Below, one piece after another: positions 1-8,855 of a stretch of 64,000 nucleotides of DNA (position 1 is the first letter of the stretch; every line of letters begins with the position of its first letter). This DNA comes from Geobacteraceae bacterium. Its GTDB lineage: Bacteria; Desulfobacterota; Desulfuromonadia; Geobacterales; Geobacteraceae. The notes beneath the pieces were generated by a model, which did no database searches, was not told where the DNA came from, and saw only the letters and a list, made by a program, of their open reading frames with translations. The stretch lies in assembly GCA_024281055.1 (NCBI GenBank), contig JAMXLF010000006.1, positions 57,151 to 121,150 on the forward strand, given 5' to 3'. Made by a program: the position numbers and the translations under genes.

Positions 1-50
1 CGGCCGTTATCGAGCTCATGACCAGGGACCTGAAAGCGGAAGGCCGCTGA
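1..50 (+). CDS. 3' end of an upstream gene (partial)
   Basis: An open frame enters from the left edge and stops at TGA 48-50, giving a C-terminus that reads AVIELMTRDLKAEGR. Too little is visible to name a family. A gap of 96 bases separates it from the first complete kinase gene on the same strand. Confidence 0.45.
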   Translation, partial: AVIELMTRDLKAEGR

Positions 51-146
51 TGCCGGACGCTGGACTACAAATTTTGGGTTACGCCCCGGGTAAGCCTTCC
101 GCCGGGGATTATCCCTGCTGACGGGAACCGGCCAAGGGGACGTTCC

Positions 147-2411
147 ATGCAACCAGGTCTGAGCATACGCACCAAGCTCCTTTTTTCCATCCTCCTCATC
201 CTCGTCATTTCCTATTCCTTCCTCATCTACTTCAACGTCCGCAGTGTCTCCGCCTCCCTCGAGGAGAAGATCGGCAAAGAGCTGGAACAGGACCTCAATT
301 ACGTCAAGAGTCACTACCTGTTGCGGGCCAATCAGATAAATTACGTGATGCAGCAGACCGCCTCGGCGCCTTCCCTCCAGGATGTCGTGAGGCACCGGGA
401 TTCCGCCTGGCTCAAGAAGGCGCTCAAAAGATGGCAGCGGAACCTTCCCTCCGTCGAAGTCCTGACGGTGGTGGATGCGCGGCAACGGGTTCTCGCCAGG
501 GTTAGCAGCTCCGCGACCGGCGATATCTTTGAAGTGGGCGGTGCCGTGGCCAAGGCGATGCACGAGAAACAGCCCGTCATCTCAACCGAGCTGATCCCCC
601 TGGAACTCCTCTGCAGGGAGAACGCGGATTACTGCGTCCCCCTCGCCAGCGGCAAGGAGGCGATGATGGTGACGGTCGTCACGCCCGTTCTGGATGACAA
701 GGGAGCGGTGCTGGGGGCGATCGTCTGCGGTGACGTGATCAACCGGGACCCGCAGATTCCCTTCAAGGTGCAGGAGATTTTCGGCAAAGAAGTGGCGGTG
801 ACTATCAACCAACGGCAAATCAGCATCGCCAGCACCTTTTCCGATCACGTCACGTTCCTGGCCACGGTCGCTCCGGAGATCCTGGCGAGGCTCAACAAGG
901 GTCTCTCCTACCGGGGCGAGGCCCGTTTCGGCGACACGGCCTACAAGACCGCATTCGAGCCGATCGCCAACAGCAAAGGGGAGATCGTCGGCTCTCTGGC
1001 GGTAGCTCTCTCCATGGAGGACGTGAAAAAAATCCGTCACGACAGCCTGGAGAACATCCGCAATTCGGCGGTGGTTGCGATCATTCTGGCGTTTGCCATG
1101 GCCTGGTTCGTTGCCCGGAAGCTGACCGGACCGCTCCGTGAGCTGGCCCGCAGTGCGCAGCGAATCGAGACCGGCGACCTGAGCCAACGGGTTGCGGTGG
1201 CCACCTCGGACGAATTCGGCATGCTCGCCGATTCCTTCAACCGGATGGCCCGGGCCCTGGCGGAACGGGACCGGACCATCACGAAAAAGACCCAGGACCT
1301 GCAGGAATTGAATGAGCTCCTGGAGAAGAAGGTGGCGCTGCGGACCACTGAGCTGCGGCTGGAGATGGGGAGGCTGGAGGCCATTCTGACGAGCATGGCG
1401 GAAGGGGTCGTGGTTACCGACCGCGACAACCGCGTCATAGTCTGCAATCCGGCTGCCCTGAAGATCTTCGAGCTTGTCCCCCATCGGATCCTGCATCAGG
1501 CGGTCGACCAGGTGTGTGAGGTCGGCGGGTTCTGCCGGCTCGTGGACCTCGTCGGGGAAATCAAGGCAGGGGGCGATCTGACGACGGTGCGCGAGGAGGA
1601 CCTGGCGGTAAAAGGGAAAAAGCTCAAGGTGAACCTTGCGCCGCTCCTCGACGAAGGCGGGATGTTTGCCGGGGTGGTCATGTCGCTGCGTGACGTGACC
1701 GTCGAAGAGGAGGTGGACAGGATGAAGAACGAATTCATCTCCACCGTCTCCCATGAGTTGAAGACGCCGCTCACTTCCATCAAGGGGGCGCTGCAGTTCG
1801 TCCTCAACAAAGGGAAATGGCTGACCGCCACGGAGCGCGAACTCCTCTCGGTCTGCCTCCGCAACACCGATCGCCTCATCAGGTTGATCAGCGACATCCT
1901 CGATATCTCGAAAATCGAGGCCGGCCGGGTAGAGATGACCTTCGAGCCCCTGTCCGTCAATGAACTGGTGACCTATTCCATCGAGGAAATCAAGGGCTTT
2001 GCCCTGAGCCGCAACGTTTCCATCATCAACCGGGTCGACCCCGACCTCCCCCCTGTCTATGGCGACCACGACCGCCTCATGCAGGTCCTCACCAATCTCC
2101 TGTCCAATGCGGTCAAGTTCTCCCCCGAAGGGAAGATCATCACCGCTGCTGCCGAGTTGCAGGGTAACTATGTGGCCGTTTCGGTGGTAGACAATGGCCG
2201 GAGCATTCAGTTATCGGACCGCGACAAGCTGTTCAAGAAATTCCAGCGCCTTGAGAGTTCAGGGACCCCGGAAAATGGCGGCACCGGCCTCGGTCTGGCC
2301 ATCTGCCGGGAGATCATCGAGCGGCACCACGGAAGAATCTATTACGAGCCGGGGCTGGCGGGAGGGAATATCTTTACCTTTACCGTCCCGGTTTTCGAGG
2401 AGACCAGATGA
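147..2411 (+). CDS. membrane sensor histidine kinase (cache-like sensor, HAMP, PAS, HisKA, HATPase)
   Basis: This 754-residue protein is a membrane-bound sensor kinase. A transmembrane helix at about residues 13-35 is followed by a long extracytoplasmic sensor region to about 300, a second helix near 305-323, a HAMP segment, a coiled coil and a PAS domain (about 405-520). The dimerisation box ISTVSHELKTPLTS places the phosphorylatable His at 536. The C-terminal ATPase domain has the N box NLLSNAVKFSP and the G2 box GTGLGLAI. The G1 box reads DNGRSI where DxGxGI is usual, so nucleotide binding may be altered. The stop overlaps the next start as ATGA at 2408-2411, so the two genes are translationally coupled. 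The ligand is unknown. Confidence 0.93.
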   Translation: MQPGLSIRTKLLFSILLILVISYSFLIYFNVRSVSASLEEKIGKELEQDLNYVKSHYLLRANQINYVMQQTASAPSLQDVVRHRDSAWLKKALKRWQRNLPSVEVLTVVDARQRVLARVSSSATGDIFEVGGAVAKAMHEKQPVISTELIPLELLCRENADYCVPLASGKEAMMVTVVTPVLDDKGAVLGAIVCGDVINRDPQIPFKVQEIFGKEVAVTINQRQISIASTFSDHVTFLATVAPEILARLNKGLSYRGEARFGDTAYKTAFEPIANSKGEIVGSLAVALSMEDVKKIRHDSLENIRNSAVVAIILAFAMAWFVARKLTGPLRELARSAQRIETGDLSQRVAVATSDEFGMLADSFNRMARALAERDRTITKKTQDLQELNELLEKKVALRTTELRLEMGRLEAILTSMAEGVVVTDRDNRVIVCNPAALKIFELVPHRILHQAVDQVCEVGGFCRLVDLVGEIKAGGDLTTVREEDLAVKGKKLKVNLAPLLDEGGMFAGVVMSLRDVTVEEEVDRMKNEFISTVSHELKTPLTSIKGALQFVLNKGKWLTATERELLSVCLRNTDRLIRLISDILDISKIEAGRVEMTFEPLSVNELVTYSIEEIKGFALSRNVSIINRVDPDLPPVYGDHDRLMQVLTNLLSNAVKFSPEGKIITAAAELQGNYVAVSVVDNGRSIQLSDRDKLFKKFQRLESSGTPENGGTGLGLAICREIIERHHGRIYYEPGLAGGNIFTFTVPVFEETR

Positions 2412-3949
2412 CCAGCAAGAAAATACTCATCGTTGACGACGAAGTCGATATCGCATTGATTCTCAAGCTGCACCTGGAGGATGCCGGGTACAAGACCGTG
2501 CGGGCCAGGGATGGCCTGGAAGCACTGGAGCAGGTAGGCAGGGAGAGCTTCGACCTTGTCCTCCTCGACATCAAGATGCCGCGCATGAGCGGGATGGAGG
2601 TGCTGGGAAAGATCATGAGTGACCATCGTGACACGGCGGTGGTCATGATGACCGCCCATGGCAGCGAGGATGTCGCGGTGGAAGCGATGAAAAGGGGGGC
2701 CATCGACTACATCGCCAAGCCGTTTTCCACCGACGATCTGCTCAAGCGGGTGGAGCGGGCCATCCAGTTCAACCGGACCCGCCAGGAAAACATCCGGCTC
2801 CAGCAGGAGGTGGCCGAAGAGCGGCAGAAGATGGCCACCATTCTCGAGGGGATGGCCGATCTCCTCATCGCCGTGGATGCAGAGGGGCGGATCATGACCT
2901 GTAACCGTATGGCGGCGGCTGTGCTCGGGGTTGACAGCAAGGAGGTCCTCGGGATGCCCGTGGAAGAGGTGCTGAAGGCCGACATCGCTCCGGAAGCCCT
3001 TCCCTGCCGGATTGCGCTGCGGACAGCTGCTCCGTGCCTCGATGTTGCCTACACGATCCAGGCGCCCAAGGGAAACATTCCGGTCCTGTCAAGTGCCGCC
3101 CCCCTCGTGAACAGTGCCGGCGGCCTTCAGGGGAGCGTGGAGATCATTCGTGACATATCCACCCTGAAGGCCCTGGAGAAGGAACGGGAAGACTTTGTCA
3201 GCATGCTCTCCCACGACCTGAAGTCGCCGATCACCGCCATTGTCGGTTCCATCGATCTGGTTCGCGACGGACGCCTGGGGCCGCTCAACGATGAGCAGCG
3301 GGAATACCTGGAATCGGCCCTCGAAAGCTGCACCGAGATGGTCGAGATGATCGATACTCTCCTCGATGTCCACAAGTTCGAGGCGGGGAAGATGGTGCTC
3401 GCCTTCAAGGAGGAAGACCCGGAACTCCTCATCCAGCGCACCCTCAGCCGCTACCGCCCGGTGGCGCAGCGCGCCCGGATAAATCTCTATGCAACCGTCG
3501 TGGGCGAGCTCCCGGCGGTGCGGGTGGATCGGACGAAGTTTGGCCGGCTCCTCAGCAACCTTCTGTCCAACGCCTTCAAATTTACCCCGGAGGAAGGAGA
3601 GGTCGAGGTGCGGGGGGAAATAGTGGCGGCCGGAGTTGAGCTCGCCGGCCGGATCCCGGCACGAAATTATCCCGTCGTGGAGCTTCCCGACCGTGGCCGC
3701 TTCTTCCAGCTCATGGTCAGGGACAGCGGTGCGGGCATACCCGCGGATGCTCTGGCCGACATCTTCGATCGCTTTGTCCAGGCGAAGACGCGGCATACGG
3801 CAAAGGCCAGGGGCACCGGACTGGGGCTCGCCTTCTGTCGGAAAGTTATGGATGCCCATGGCGGCTACATCTGGGCGGAAAGTGTGGTGGGCCGGGGAAG
3901 CTCGTTCATTGCCCTGTTTCCCCTTGATGATGGCGCAACGTCTGACTGA
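2408..3949 (+). CDS. hybrid response regulator-PAS-histidine kinase
   Basis: This cytoplasmic 513-residue protein starts with a receiver domain (residues about 4-118) with acidic pair DD at 9-10, phosphoacceptor Asp54 in LLDIKMP and Lys104 in IAKPFS. A PAS domain (about 135-245) and a HisKA/HATPase kinase follow, with His269 in SMLSHDLKSP. The ATPase motifs DSGAGI and GTGLGLAF are intact. It is coupled to the preceding membrane kinase by an ATGA overlap, so its receiver is the obvious phosphotransfer target of that kinase. No DNA-binding output is present. Confidence 0.93.
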   Translation: MTSKKILIVDDEVDIALILKLHLEDAGYKTVRARDGLEALEQVGRESFDLVLLDIKMPRMSGMEVLGKIMSDHRDTAVVMMTAHGSEDVAVEAMKRGAIDYIAKPFSTDDLLKRVERAIQFNRTRQENIRLQQEVAEERQKMATILEGMADLLIAVDAEGRIMTCNRMAAAVLGVDSKEVLGMPVEEVLKADIAPEALPCRIALRTAAPCLDVAYTIQAPKGNIPVLSSAAPLVNSAGGLQGSVEIIRDISTLKALEKEREDFVSMLSHDLKSPITAIVGSIDLVRDGRLGPLNDEQREYLESALESCTEMVEMIDTLLDVHKFEAGKMVLAFKEEDPELLIQRTLSRYRPVAQRARINLYATVVGELPAVRVDRTKFGRLLSNLLSNAFKFTPEEGEVEVRGEIVAAGVELAGRIPARNYPVVELPDRGRFFQLMVRDSGAGIPADALADIFDRFVQAKTRHTAKARGTGLGLAFCRKVMDAHGGYIWAESVVGRGSSFIALFPLDDGATSD

Positions 3950-4010
3950 ACCCCTGGGCAGATCGCATTCGACGCCACTGCGGTCAACCTGCGGGGAGGG
4001 AAATCCGAGG

Positions 4011-5654
4011 ATGCAAAAGCGGCTCCGGGTACTATTCATTGCTGATGCAGACGCCGACACTGAGCAGCTTGTGCACGAGCTCGCCCATGACGGTTACGCG
4101 CTTTCCGCGGAACGGGTAGCCACGGCCGCTGATCTGGCTGCAGCCTGTGACAGGCAGAGTTGGGACCTCATCCTTTCCGGCTGCGTGATGGAACAGCTTT
4201 CGGCCACGGCCGCCCTTGCGGTTGTGAAGGAGAAAAAACTCGATATCCCGTTCCTCGTCGTGTCGGAACGGCTGGAGGAAGAACTGGCGGTGTCCGCCAT
4301 GAAGGCAGGAGCCCACGATTTCCTCCTGAAGGGGAACCTGTCCCGGCTGGCTCCCGCCGTCGAGCGGGAGTTGAGGGATGCTGGCGAGCGGAGCAACCGT
4401 CGCGGGATGCAGACCGCCATCCGGCGCGGCAAGATGGAGTGGGAGGCGGCTTTCGATGCGGTGTCGGATCTCATCATCCTGACGGACCTGACCGGCAGGA
4501 TCATCCGCTGCAACAGGCGGGTGATCTCTTCCTTTAACTGCGACTACGGGGATGTACTGGGGAAACAGGTCGGAGCGTTGTTTTTCGGCGCACAGCCCGG
4601 CGACCCGCGGATATTTCAGCTCTCCCAGGACCCCACGGACGCCACGGCCGGGGAGGATATCCGCTTTCCCACCATTGAGGGGTGGTTCAACGTCACCAGC
4701 TACCCGATGCAGTTTGCGGGGAAGCCGTATGGTATGGTCCCGTATGGTATGGTCCATATCATCAAGGACATCACCACGCGACGGCAAGCGGAGGAAGAGA
4801 AGAAGGCCAGCGAGCGGGAGCTCCAGGAAAACCTCCGGGAGGTGCAGCGGGCGAACATCGAGCTCGGCCGGCTCAATGACGCAAAAAACAGCTTTATCGG
4901 CATGGCCTCCCACGAACTGAAGACGCCGATCACCTCCATACTCGGCGGGGTGGATTTCCTGTTCAATTACAGCGGGCTCGTGATGAGCGAGGAGCAGCGG
5001 CGAATCTTTTCTTCCGTTTATGAGGGGGTACTCCAGCTCAAGGGGCTCATTGCCGATCTCCTCTCCCTGTCCCGTCTTGAGACGGATGGTTCCCTCCAGA
5101 AAAGGCCGTGCAATCTCATGGCCCTGGCCGGCGAGGTCCGGGAAACCTTCGCCCTTCCCCTGTCGACACGCCAGATTCGGGTGAGCGTAGCGGGAGCGGA
5201 GATGCCGGTGCCGGTGGACGAAGGTTACTGCCGGCTGGTTGTCCGCAACCTCATCGAGAATGCCATCAAATTCACTCCTGACGGCGGCGTGGTCGCGGTG
5301 TCGGGGCGACTGGTAACCCGGAGAGAGGTGCGAGGCTGGGAGGCGGAACTTACTCCCTTCTATCCGGAACTTTCGCGGTGCCTGCATGACAGCGCCACCT
5401 TCTTCCGCCTCGACGTTTCCGATACCGGCATCGGCATCCCGCAGGACGAGCGGCAGCGGGTTTTTGAAAAATTCTACGGGGTAGGCGACCTGGACCACCA
5501 CTCGTCGGGAAAGACCGAATTCATGGCGAGAGGCTCTGGCCTTGGCCTTGCCATCGTCAGGGGAATCATGGACGGCCATGGCGGGCTGGTCTGGAATGCG
5601 GCGAACCCGGCTGGCGCCGGGACAGTTTTCTCCCTCCTCTTTCCCATGGAGTAA
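4011..5654 (+). CDS. pseudo-receiver-PAS-histidine kinase
   Basis: The ATG at 4011 is chosen because it follows a GGGGAGGG ribosome site at about 3993-4000 and gives a normal receiver start (MQKRLRVLFIADAD). The frame is open further upstream but overlaps the preceding gene. The receiver-like domain (residues 1-125) ends in the AMKAGAHDFLLKG form typical of receivers paired with PAS kinases. Its expected phosphoacceptor Asp is replaced, as it reads LILSGCVMEQL instead of LILSDxxMP. A PAS domain follows, then HisKA with His301 in MASHELKTP, and HATPase with DTGIGI and GSGLGLAI. A 15-bp in-frame tandem duplication (4726-4755) gives PYGMVPYGMV in the PAS domain. It is the third signalling gene in a row. 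Confidence 0.9.
   Translation: MQKRLRVLFIADADADTEQLVHELAHDGYALSAERVATAADLAAACDRQSWDLILSGCVMEQLSATAALAVVKEKKLDIPFLVVSERLEEELAVSAMKAGAHDFLLKGNLSRLAPAVERELRDAGERSNRRGMQTAIRRGKMEWEAAFDAVSDLIILTDLTGRIIRCNRRVISSFNCDYGDVLGKQVGALFFGAQPGDPRIFQLSQDPTDATAGEDIRFPTIEGWFNVTSYPMQFAGKPYGMVPYGMVHIIKDITTRRQAEEEKKASERELQENLREVQRANIELGRLNDAKNSFIGMASHELKTPITSILGGVDFLFNYSGLVMSEEQRRIFSSVYEGVLQLKGLIADLLSLSRLETDGSLQKRPCNLMALAGEVRETFALPLSTRQIRVSVAGAEMPVPVDEGYCRLVVRNLIENAIKFTPDGGVVAVSGRLVTRREVRGWEAELTPFYPELSRCLHDSATFFRLDVSDTGIGIPQDERQRVFEKFYGVGDLDHHSSGKTEFMARGSGLGLAIVRGIMDGHGGLVWNAANPAGAGTVFSLLFPME
4726..4755 (+). repeat. 15-bp perfect tandem duplication inside the kinase PAS domain
   Basis: CGTATGGTATGGTCC occurs twice back to back (4726-4740 and 4741-4755), adding five in-frame residues (PYGMV twice). 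Confidence 0.9.
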
Positions 5655-5665
5655 CAAAGAAGAGA

Positions 5666-5693
5666 ACGGTGAATAGTGAATGGTGAACGGTAC
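5666..5693 (+). repeat. GTGAATAG-type micro-repeat at the ABC transporter start
   Basis: Three degenerate copies of an 8-mer related to GTGAATAG, GTGAATGG and GTGAACGG lie back to back. The ATG chosen for the ABC ATPase (5680) lies inside them. Related fragments occur at 19712-19721 and 32593-32605, both also between genes of one operon. Confidence 0.6.
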
Positions 5694-6624
5694 TAACAGC
5701 GCAGCGGCAATAGCCATGCATGGGATAACCAAGCTCTACGGCGAGCTGCGCGCGGTGGACGACTTTTCCCTCGACGTGGCGTCGGGTACCATTTTTGGGC
5801 TTCTCGGCCCCAACGGTGCCGGCAAGACCACCCTCATCCGGATTCTCACCACGCTTCTGCGCCCTACCAGTGGCGCTGCCTTCGTAGAAGGCAGAAACGT
5901 GCTGACTGAGGGGAAGGAGGTGCGCAGGCTGATCGGCGTGGTTCCCCAGGAGAACAACCTCGACCGCTACCTCACCGCCCGGGAGAACCTGATCCTCCAC
6001 GCAAGGATGCACGGCATGGCGCCGGTCGATTACAACCCCCGGATCGACGAACTGTTCGAACTGATCGGGCTGGCCGGCCGACAGCACGACTTTCCCGACA
6101 CCTTTTCCGGGGGGATGCAGCGGCGGCTCGTGGTGGCACGGGCACTCGTCCACAATCCGCGCGTTCTCTTCCTCGATGAGCCGACCACCGGCCTCGATCC
6201 CCAGTCCCGCCGCGCAGTCTGGGAGTACATCGCGTCGCTCAAGGCGAAGATGACAATCTTCCTTACCACCCATTTCATGGACGAGGCGGATGTCCTCTGT
6301 GACCGGATCCTGATCATGGACCACGGGCGGGCGCTCGTCGACGGCACGGCGGCGGAGCTGAAAGAGCGGTTCGCCCATGCCCACATCTACGAGGTGGAGT
6401 TCCGGAGGAATGCCGACCGTTACGAGGCAATGCTGCGCAACCTTCCCTATGTGGAGTCGGCGGAGCGCAGCGGCAACCTTTTCCGTCTGACGCTCGCCGG
6501 TGAGGAAGCGCTCAAGACGCTCATGGACGAGCTCGGCAGTGCGGACATCCGCAAGATCTGCCTCCGGGAGCCCTCCCTGGAGGATGTGTTTATCGCCCTG
6601 ACGGGGCGAACGGTGCGGGACTGA
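5680..6624 (+). CDS. ABC transporter ATP-binding protein (DrrA/ABC-2 type)
   Basis: The 314-residue ATPase probably powers export by the membrane protein encoded next. It shows Walker A GPNGAGKTT, the signature FSGGMQRRL, Walker B VLFLDEPTTGLD and the switch His in LTTHFMDEAD. A C-terminal extension of about 90 residues is typical of drug and polysaccharide exporter ATPases. The start at 5680 is kept over ATG 5716 because the later start would remove the first beta strand (AIAMHGITKLYG). No clear ribosome site is visible, as the start lies in a micro-repeat. The substrate cannot be told from sequence. Confidence 0.92.
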   Translation: MVNGTNSAAAIAMHGITKLYGELRAVDDFSLDVASGTIFGLLGPNGAGKTTLIRILTTLLRPTSGAAFVEGRNVLTEGKEVRRLIGVVPQENNLDRYLTARENLILHARMHGMAPVDYNPRIDELFELIGLAGRQHDFPDTFSGGMQRRLVVARALVHNPRVLFLDEPTTGLDPQSRRAVWEYIASLKAKMTIFLTTHFMDEADVLCDRILIMDHGRALVDGTAAELKERFAHAHIYEVEFRRNADRYEAMLRNLPYVESAERSGNLFRLTLAGEEALKTLMDELGSADIRKICLREPSLEDVFIALTGRTVRD

Positions 6625-6628
6625 CATC

Positions 6629-6694
6629 GGTTCAATGTTCTATGTTCAAGGTTCAAGGTTTTCAACATAGAACGTTGAACCTTGAACACTGAAC
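6629..6694. repeat. intercistronic palindromic element between ABC ATPase and permease
   Basis: An 18-bp arm GGTTCAATGTTCTATGTT (6629-6646) pairs with AACATAGAACGTTGAACC (6664-6681) with one mismatch. The loop and the 3' flank are made of short GTTCAAG/CTTGAAC tandem units. It fills almost the whole gap between the two transporter genes. Confidence 0.8.
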
Positions 6695-6706
6695 CACGGG
6701 GTTTTC

Positions 6707-7462
6707 ATGTTTCGAGGTGCCTTATCCATCTGGTGGCGGGACATGCTGGTGCTGCGGCGAAGCCTCTTCTCCGAGTTCCTGGCGGTGGTCGCCTACCCTC
6801 TCACACTCTACCTCGCCTTCGGGGTAGGGCTCAAGGGGTACATCGCCGATGTGGAGGGGCTTCCCTATCCGGTCTTCATCGCCCCGGGGCTGATCACCAT
6901 GACCGCGGTGAACGCCGCCTTCGACGAGAGCGCCTGGAGCATGTGGTTCCACCGGCGGGTGCAGCGCACCATCGAGGAGTACCGGGTGACCCCGATCACG
7001 GTCTACGACATCGTCGTGGGCAAGATCCTCTGCGGCTTCTCCCACGGCATCATCAAAGGGGTGGTGGTGACGGGGGTGATCTTCCTCTTCACCCCCTTCC
7101 GCTTCACCCTTCTTCACCTCCTGATCTACCTGGTGTTCATCACCCTCGGCTCGATGATCTTCTCCTGCCTCGGGACCATCGTCGGCACCACCATCAACAA
7201 GCCGGAGAACATCGGCCGGATCCAGGCGGTGGTCATCGTGCCCCTCATCTTCATGTCCGGCATCTTCTTCCCCCTCTCGTCGTACCCGGCGGCGCTCGTC
7301 CCGGTCGTCAAGCTCCTCCCGACCACCGCCGCCTTCGATGGGGCGCGCCAGGCGCTCCTGCACGGTGCCTTTCCGCCCGGTTACGCGGCGAACCTGGTGA
7401 TTACCGCAACCGTCGTGTTCGTCCTGGCTGTCGCCATTTTCAACCGGAAAATGTCAGAGTAA
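6707..7462 (+). CDS. ABC-2 type transporter permease
   Basis: This 251-residue membrane protein has about six hydrophobic segments and the ABC-2 family layout. It has a short N-terminal cytoplasmic piece (SIWWRDMLVLRRS), a first helix near 20-45, and the late segment MSGIFFPLSSYPAAL that marks this family. It follows the ATPase gene on the same strand and would form the pore of the same exporter. The 82-base gap is filled by a palindromic repeat instead of a spacer of the usual few bases. Confidence 0.9.
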   Translation: MFRGALSIWWRDMLVLRRSLFSEFLAVVAYPLTLYLAFGVGLKGYIADVEGLPYPVFIAPGLITMTAVNAAFDESAWSMWFHRRVQRTIEEYRVTPITVYDIVVGKILCGFSHGIIKGVVVTGVIFLFTPFRFTLLHLLIYLVFITLGSMIFSCLGTIVGTTINKPENIGRIQAVVIVPLIFMSGIFFPLSSYPAALVPVVKLLPTTAAFDGARQALLHGAFPPGYAANLVITATVVFVLAVAIFNRKMSE

Positions 7463-7490
7463 CGGCACATTCCCGGCCGGGCGAATCTTC

Positions 7491-7520
7491 TTGTTTTTTT
7501 TCTCCCCTTCATAGTACAAT
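7491..7520 (+). promoter_or_regulatory. probable promoter of the radical-SAM/hemE unit
   Basis: TTGTTT at 7491-7496 and TACAAT at 7515-7520 are 18 bases apart, about 30 bases upstream of the radical-SAM start codon. Confidence 0.45.
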
Positions 7521-7550
7521 TATTTGGTTAATTAATAATTTGGAGCTGCC

Positions 7551-8615
7551 ATGAGTCAAGAGTTCGTTCCCAAATGGATCGCCTGGGAAACCACCCAGAA
7601 ATGCAATCTCAAGTGCGTCCACTGCCGCTGTTCCTCCGATATGACCTCCTCCGAGGGGGACTTCACCACCGAGGAGGGGAAAAAGCTCCTCAAGGAGATC
7701 GCCGACTTCTCCAAGCCGGTCGTCGTCCTCTCGGGCGGCGAGCCGCTCCTGCGCAAGGATATCTTCGAGCTGGCCGAATACGGCACCTCGCTGGGGCTGC
7801 GCATGTGCATGGCCACCAACGGGGCACTGGTAAACGACGAGGTGTGCGAGAAGATGAAGAAGGCGGACATCAAGATGGTGTCCCTGTCGCTGGACGGCTC
7901 GACTGCCGCGGTCCACGATGACTTCCGCTCCTGCGCCGGCGCCTTCGACGGGGTGGTGCGGGCGGCCGAGTACTTCCGCAAGCACGGTCAGAAGTTCCTC
8001 ATCAACTCCTCCTTCACCAAGCGGAACCAGCATGACATCGCCGCTACCTTCAAGCTGGCGAAAGAGCTCGGCGCCACCGCCTGGTACATGTTCATGATCG
8101 TCCCCACCGGCCGCGGCGAGGAGATCATGAGCGAGCTCATCTCCAAGGAAGACTACGAGGAGATCCTCGAGTGGCACTACCAGCAGGAGAAGCTCGAGGA
8201 CGACATCCTCATGCGCCCCACCTGCGCCCCCCACTACTATCGCCTCGTGCCGCAGCGGGTCAAGCAGGAAGGGATCAAATTCGAGCGCCGCTCCCTCACC
8301 TTCTCCACCGGTGGCGGCAAGGGGTGCATCGCCGCCCAGTCCATCTGCCTCATCGACTGTTTCGGCAACGTGAAGCCCTGTTCCTACTTCCACCGCACCG
8401 CCGGTAACGTGAAGACGACCCCCTTCCGGGAGATCTGGGAGAACTCCGAGATCTTCAAGGCCCTGCGCAACTTCAAGGCGTACAAGGGGAAGTGTGGCCA
8501 GTGCGAGTACATCAACGTCTGCGGCGGCTGCCGGGCGCGGGCCGATGCGGTGTATGGGGATTACATGGCCGAAGAGCCGTTCTGCAACTACGTCCCTATC
8601 CGGCTACAGAAGTAG
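7551..8615 (+). CDS. radical SAM/SPASM protein, heme-biosynthesis (AhbD/NirJ) type
   Basis: The 354-residue enzyme has the radical SAM cluster motif CNLKCVHC at about residues 20-27 and the SAM-binding [10 protein letters not shown]-terminal SPASM region binds further Fe-S clusters (Cys in [12 protein letters not shown], then [13 protein letters not shown] and a final FCNYVP). This layout and the position just before hemE match radical-SAM enzymes that edit tetrapyrrole side chains, such as AhbC, AhbD and NirJ. The exact substrate is an inference. An RBS-like GGAG lies upstream of ATG 7551. Confidence 0.82.
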   Translation: MSQEFVPKWIAWETTQKCNLKCVHCRCSSDMTSSEGDFTTEEGKKLLKEIADFSKPVVVLSGGEPLLRKDIFELAEYGTSLGLRMCMATNGALVNDEVCEKMKKADIKMVSLSLDGSTAAVHDDFRSCAGAFDGVVRAAEYFRKHGQKFLINSSFTKRNQHDIAATFKLAKELGATAWYMFMIVPTGRGEEIMSELISKEDYEEILEWHYQQEKLEDDILMRPTCAPHYYRLVPQRVKQEGIKFERRSLTFSTGGGKGCIAAQSICLIDCFGNVKPCSYFHRTAGNVKTTPFREIWENSEIFKALRNFKAYKGKCGQCEYINVCGGCRARADAVYGDYMAEEPFCNYVPIRLQK

Positions 8616-8620
8616 CCGGA

Positions 8621-8742
8621 GGGAACGCGCTCTGCACGCCATCTCGCCGCCGTCCTCGTCGCTTCCTTGTGCGGCGTGGCGCTGCCACGCCTCCGCGGGC
8701 GCTCCTGTGGGTGCGACGATCTGACGCACATATCGCGTTCCC
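8621..8742. repeat. 122-bp element with 9-bp inverted ends and an internal hairpin
   Basis: GGGAACGCG at 8621-8629 is matched by CGCGTTCCC at 8734-8742. Inside lies a perfect hairpin, GGCGTGGC-GCT-GCCACGCC (8673-8691). It has the look of a REP- or MITE-like non-coding element inserted between the radical-SAM gene and hemE. It contains no supported gene. Confidence 0.6.
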
Positions 8743-8774
8743 GGTTTCCCCCCTCTCTCCACTCAAAAAAACTT

Positions 8775-8812
8775 CCCCTCTCCCTCAGGGAGAGGGCCAG
8801 GGTGAGGGGGAC
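8775..8812. repeat. short CCCTCTCCCT/AGGGAGAGGG palindrome
   Basis: CCCTCTCCCT and AGGGAGAGGG form a 10-bp perfect inverted repeat around a single C (8776-8796), followed by a purine-rich tail. It belongs to a widely dispersed class of intergenic palindromes in proteobacteria. It sits 44 bases upstream of hemE. Confidence 0.65.
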
Positions 8813-8855
8813 GTGAGTTTTTCAGCGTTTTTTCTATTCCAAAGGAGGAATTTCC

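Noticed and set aside
582..2069. A 495-codon minus-strand frame over the first kinase
   Set aside because: It has no domain signature and lies opposite a well-supported kinase gene.
5716..6624. Later ATG for the ABC ATPase
   Set aside because: It would cut off the first beta strand of the nucleotide-binding domain.
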